Source: JAMCXS01 sp964459065 (GTDB taxonomy: Bacteria > Acidobacteriota > Terriglobia > UBA7540). From it: a stretch of DNA of 16,443 bases. The position numbers and the translations under genes are program-made. The notes under the pieces were generated by a model that saw only the letters and a list, made by a program, of their open reading frames with translations, was not told the origin of the DNA and did no database searches. Within the stretch, counting starts at the first letter, position 1. Every line of letters starts with the position of its first letter. This document shows, piece after piece, positions 14,245 through 16,443 of this stretch. The stretch spans positions 1 to 16,443 of the forward strand of contig CAYWMN010000063.1 of the NCBI GenBank assembly GCA_964459065.1, read 5' to 3'.

Positions 14245-16443
14245 ATGGAAAGAAGCCACCTTTTGGACGATTTTGAGAAACGCCCGCCTCAGGATTCTGT
14301 TTCCACCATCGAGGAGTCAATTCGTCAGCATGTGAAGTATTCATTGGCGAAGCACTGGGGTGACCTTCCCGCCCGTGATTGGCTAACCGCCGTCTCGCTT
14401 TCTGTCCGTGATCGGTTGGTGGGCCGGATGCTGGAAACCGAACAACGTTACCAGCAGAAGGACCCGAAGCGCCTCAGCTATATCTCCATCGAATTCCTGC
14501 TCGGCCAATCCTTGACCAATCATCTGCAAAATCTTGGCCTTTTGGATCTGTACCGGGAGGCGCTCGGCAATCTGGGTGTCAACCTGGACGAACTGGATCA
14601 AGCCGAGGGAGACGCTGCGCTGGGCAATGGCGGGTTGGGCCGCCTGGCGGCTTGTTTTCTGGACTCTCTCGCCACCCTGGGCATGCCGGCTTACGGTTAC
14701 GGCATCAACTACGAGTACGGCCTTTTCAAGCAGGAGATCCACAACGGCTATCAGCGTGAGAAACCTGAAAACTGGCTTGGGGAGAGCAGTCCATGGGAAA
14801 TCGGCCGGCCGGATGAACTCTGCTTGATTCCCGTTTATGGCCACATTGAACACGATCTCGATCGCGAAGGCGAATATAACCCCATGTGGATGGGATGGAA
14901 GGTCTTGATCGGCATGCCCTATGACATGCTCGTCTCGGGATACGGCGGGAAAACAGTCAATGTGCTGCGCCTCTATTCGGCTGGGTCTTCCCGGGACTTT
15001 GATATGCAGATCTTCAATGATGGCGATTATTTCAAAGCGGTTGAGCAAAAAATTTCTTCCGAAACCATCTCCAAGGTGCTCTACCCTTCCGACGCAGTCA
15101 TTGCAGGCCGTGAGTTGAGGCTGGTCCAGGAGTATTTCTTGGTCGCCTGTGCGCTACGGGACACGGTGCAGCGATTTCAACAGGGCCACGACAATTTCCA
15201 GGATTTTCCCGAAAAGGTGGCAATTCAACTGAATGATACCCACCCTGCCCTGGCGGTAGTGGAGTTGATGCGAATCCTGGTGGACGAGCAGGCTCTGGCG
15301 TGGGAAGAGGCCTGGGACCTTGTGGTGGGCACGTTCGGTTTCACCAATCACACCCTCGTGCCCGAGGCCCTGGAGCAGTGGCCTGTGCCCTTGCTGCAGA
15401 AGGTCATCCCGAGGCACCTGCAAATCATCTTTGAAATCAACCGGCGCTTCCTCGGCCACGTCGCCAGGATCCTCCCGGGTGACAGGGAACGGCTCAAGCG
15501 GATGTCGTTGATTGAGGAGTCCACGCCCCAGAAGGTGCGCATGACCCATCTGGCGATCGTCGGCAGTCACTCCGTCAACGGTGTCTCGGCGATTCACACG
15601 GGCTTAATCAAAACCTCATTGGCTCCCGATTTCCACGACCTCTGGCCGGAGAAATTCAATAACAAGACCAACGGCATTACTCCCCGCCGCTGGTTGCTGA
15701 AGGCCAACCCTGGACTGGCTCATCTGGTGACAAAGACAATTGGGGATGGCTGGATCACCGATCTCCCCCAGCTTCGAAGCCTGGAGAATTTCGTTGCCGA
15801 CCCGGGATTTCGCTCCGAATTTCGAGCGGTCAAGACTTCCAACAAGATCAAGCTTGCACAGCTTATCCACGACAGCGTGCGCGTCAAGGTCGATCCCGCT
15901 TCTTTGTTTGATGTCCAGGTTAAGCGCATTCACGCCTACAAACGGCAGTTGCTCAACGTGATGCATATTATCGACGAATATCTTGCCCTCACTCAGGACC
16001 GCCGCGAGCCGCTGGTGCCCAGAACTTATATCTTTGCCGGCAAGGCTGCCCCCGGATATTGGAAGGCCAAACAGATCATTAAGCTCATCCACAACGTCGC
16101 CCGGGTGATCAACGGCGACCCGCGCGCAGCGCCATGGCTCAAAGTGGTGTTCCTCCCGGATTATCGTGTCTCGCTGGCAGAAAAGATTCTTCCTGCCGTG
16201 GACCTCGGTGAGCAGATTTCGACCGCCGGCATGGAAGCTTCGGGAACCAGCAATATGAAAATGGCTTTGAATGGCGCCGTCATCATGGGCACGCTGGACG
16301 GCGCTAATATCGAGATTCGTCAGGAAGTCGGCGAAGACAATATTTTCATTTTTGGCCATGAAGCGGCCGAGTTGCAGGCCATGCGCAAACGCCACCGCCA
16401 TCGGCCCCAGGATTATTATGACCGCGACGCGCGCGTCCAACGA
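14245..16443 (+). CDS. glgP: Glycogen/maltodextrin phosphorylase, 3' end beyond the window
   Basis: The window holds 733 codons with no stop; full-length bacterial enzymes run about 800-840 residues, so roughly a tenth is missing. The enzyme is a cytoplasmic PLP-dependent GT35 family member that releases glucose-1-phosphate from alpha-1,4-glucan. Visible family motifs are RLSYISIEFLLGQSL (76-90), ALGNGGLGRLAACFLDS (125-141), the NDTHP segment (330-334), the FNNKTNGITPRRWL stretch (471-484), VQVKRIHAYKRQLLN (557-571) and EASGTSNMKMALNGA (664-678), where Lys672 is the PLP lysine. AGGAAGG lies 7 nt before the ATG at 14245. It follows the STAS gene by 175 bases on the same strand, so read-through is possible but not shown. 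No other glycogen gene is in view. Confidence 0.96.
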   Translation, partial: MERSHLLDDFEKRPPQDSVSTIEESIRQHVKYSLAKHWGDLPARDWLTAVSLSVRDRLVGRMLETEQRYQQKDPKRLSYISIEFLLGQSLTNHLQNLGLLDLYREALGNLGVNLDELDQAEGDAALGNGGLGRLAACFLDSLATLGMPAYGYGINYEYGLFKQEIHNGYQREKPENWLGESSPWEIGRPDELCLIPVYGHIEHDLDREGEYNPMWMGWKVLIGMPYDMLVSGYGGKTVNVLRLYSAGSSRDFDMQIFNDGDYFKAVEQKISSETISKVLYPSDAVIAGRELRLVQEYFLVACALRDTVQRFQQGHDNFQDFPEKVAIQLNDTHPALAVVELMRILVDEQALAWEEAWDLVVGTFGFTNHTLVPEALEQWPVPLLQKVIPRHLQIIFEINRRFLGHVARILPGDRERLKRMSLIEESTPQKVRMTHLAIVGSHSVNGVSAIHTGLIKTSLAPDFHDLWPEKFNNKTNGITPRRWLLKANPGLAHLVTKTIGDGWITDLPQLRSLENFVADPGFRSEFRAVKTSNKIKLAQLIHDSVRVKVDPASLFDVQVKRIHAYKRQLLNVMHIIDEYLALTQDRREPLVPRTYIFAGKAAPGYWKAKQIIKLIHNVARVINGDPRAAPWLKVVFLPDYRVSLAEKILPAVDLGEQISTAGMEASGTSNMKMALNGAVIMGTLDGANIEIRQEVGEDNIFIFGHEAAELQAMRKRHRHRPQDYYDRDARVQR

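Noticed and set aside
14082..14276. A 64-codon TTG-started frame between the STAS gene and glgP
   Set aside because: It overlaps the glgP start, has no family resemblance, and its only support is an AAGGAA stretch near the TTG.
15616..16440. A 274-codon minus-strand frame at the right end
   Set aside because: It is antisense to the glycogen phosphorylase gene, whose motifs are continuous on the plus strand.

Overview
The window looks like a chromosomal segment of a free-living, moderately GC-rich soil-type bacterium. My best guess is Acidobacteriota. The guess rests on secreted GH3 and GH20 glycosidases beside a very large PAS/GAF partner-switching regulator, and on the general flavour of the proteins. 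It is an inference, because there is no rRNA or other phylogenetic marker here that I can score by eye. I see no phage, insertion sequence, CRISPR array, tRNA or rRNA, and no sign of recent transfer.

Layout. A secreted GH3 beta-glucosidase lies on the minus strand (64-2331). It diverges from a ThiO/DAO-type FAD oxidase on the plus strand (2606-3754), with repeated GAGTT/AACTC elements in the gap. Next comes glutamyl-tRNA synthetase (3896-5344), whose ATG follows directly on a -10-like box with no Shine-Dalgarno sequence. Facing it on the minus strand are a YfcE/MJ0936-type metallophosphoesterase (5483-6049) and an unlisted 31-aa one-helix membrane peptide (5383-5478). These two have only 4 nt between them and look translationally coupled. 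A class IV PLP aminotransferase (6394-7296, plus) diverges from the phosphoesterase and converges on a secreted GH20 beta-hexosaminidase (7353-9332, minus).

The regulatory centre is a 1294-aa protein (9842-13726, plus): N-terminal membrane helices, three PAS domains, two GAF domains, a coiled coil, a SpoIIE/RsbU-type PP2C phosphatase, and a C-terminal RsbW-type HATPase. Four bases later comes a 112-aa STAS anti-sigma-factor antagonist (13731-14069). Together they carry the phosphatase, kinase and antagonist activities of a partner-switching module, but no sigma factor is in view. The window ends inside a glycogen/maltodextrin phosphorylase gene on the same strand (14245 to beyond 16443).

How they fit together. 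The two glycosidases would release glucose and N-acetylhexosamine outside the cytoplasm, and GlgP would mobilise stored glucan as glucose-1-phosphate. The PAS/GAF/PP2C/HATPase-STAS pair plausibly couples an environmental signal to a general stress or carbon-storage response. Its position directly upstream of glgP is suggestive but is not proof of co-regulation. The thiO, gltX, phosphoesterase and aminotransferase genes are ordinary housekeeping or metabolic genes with no obvious shared pathway. The most promising items for follow-up are the split partner-switching module, the coupled 31-aa membrane peptide, the apparently leaderless gltX, and several clustered inverted repeats in the divergent intergenic regions.
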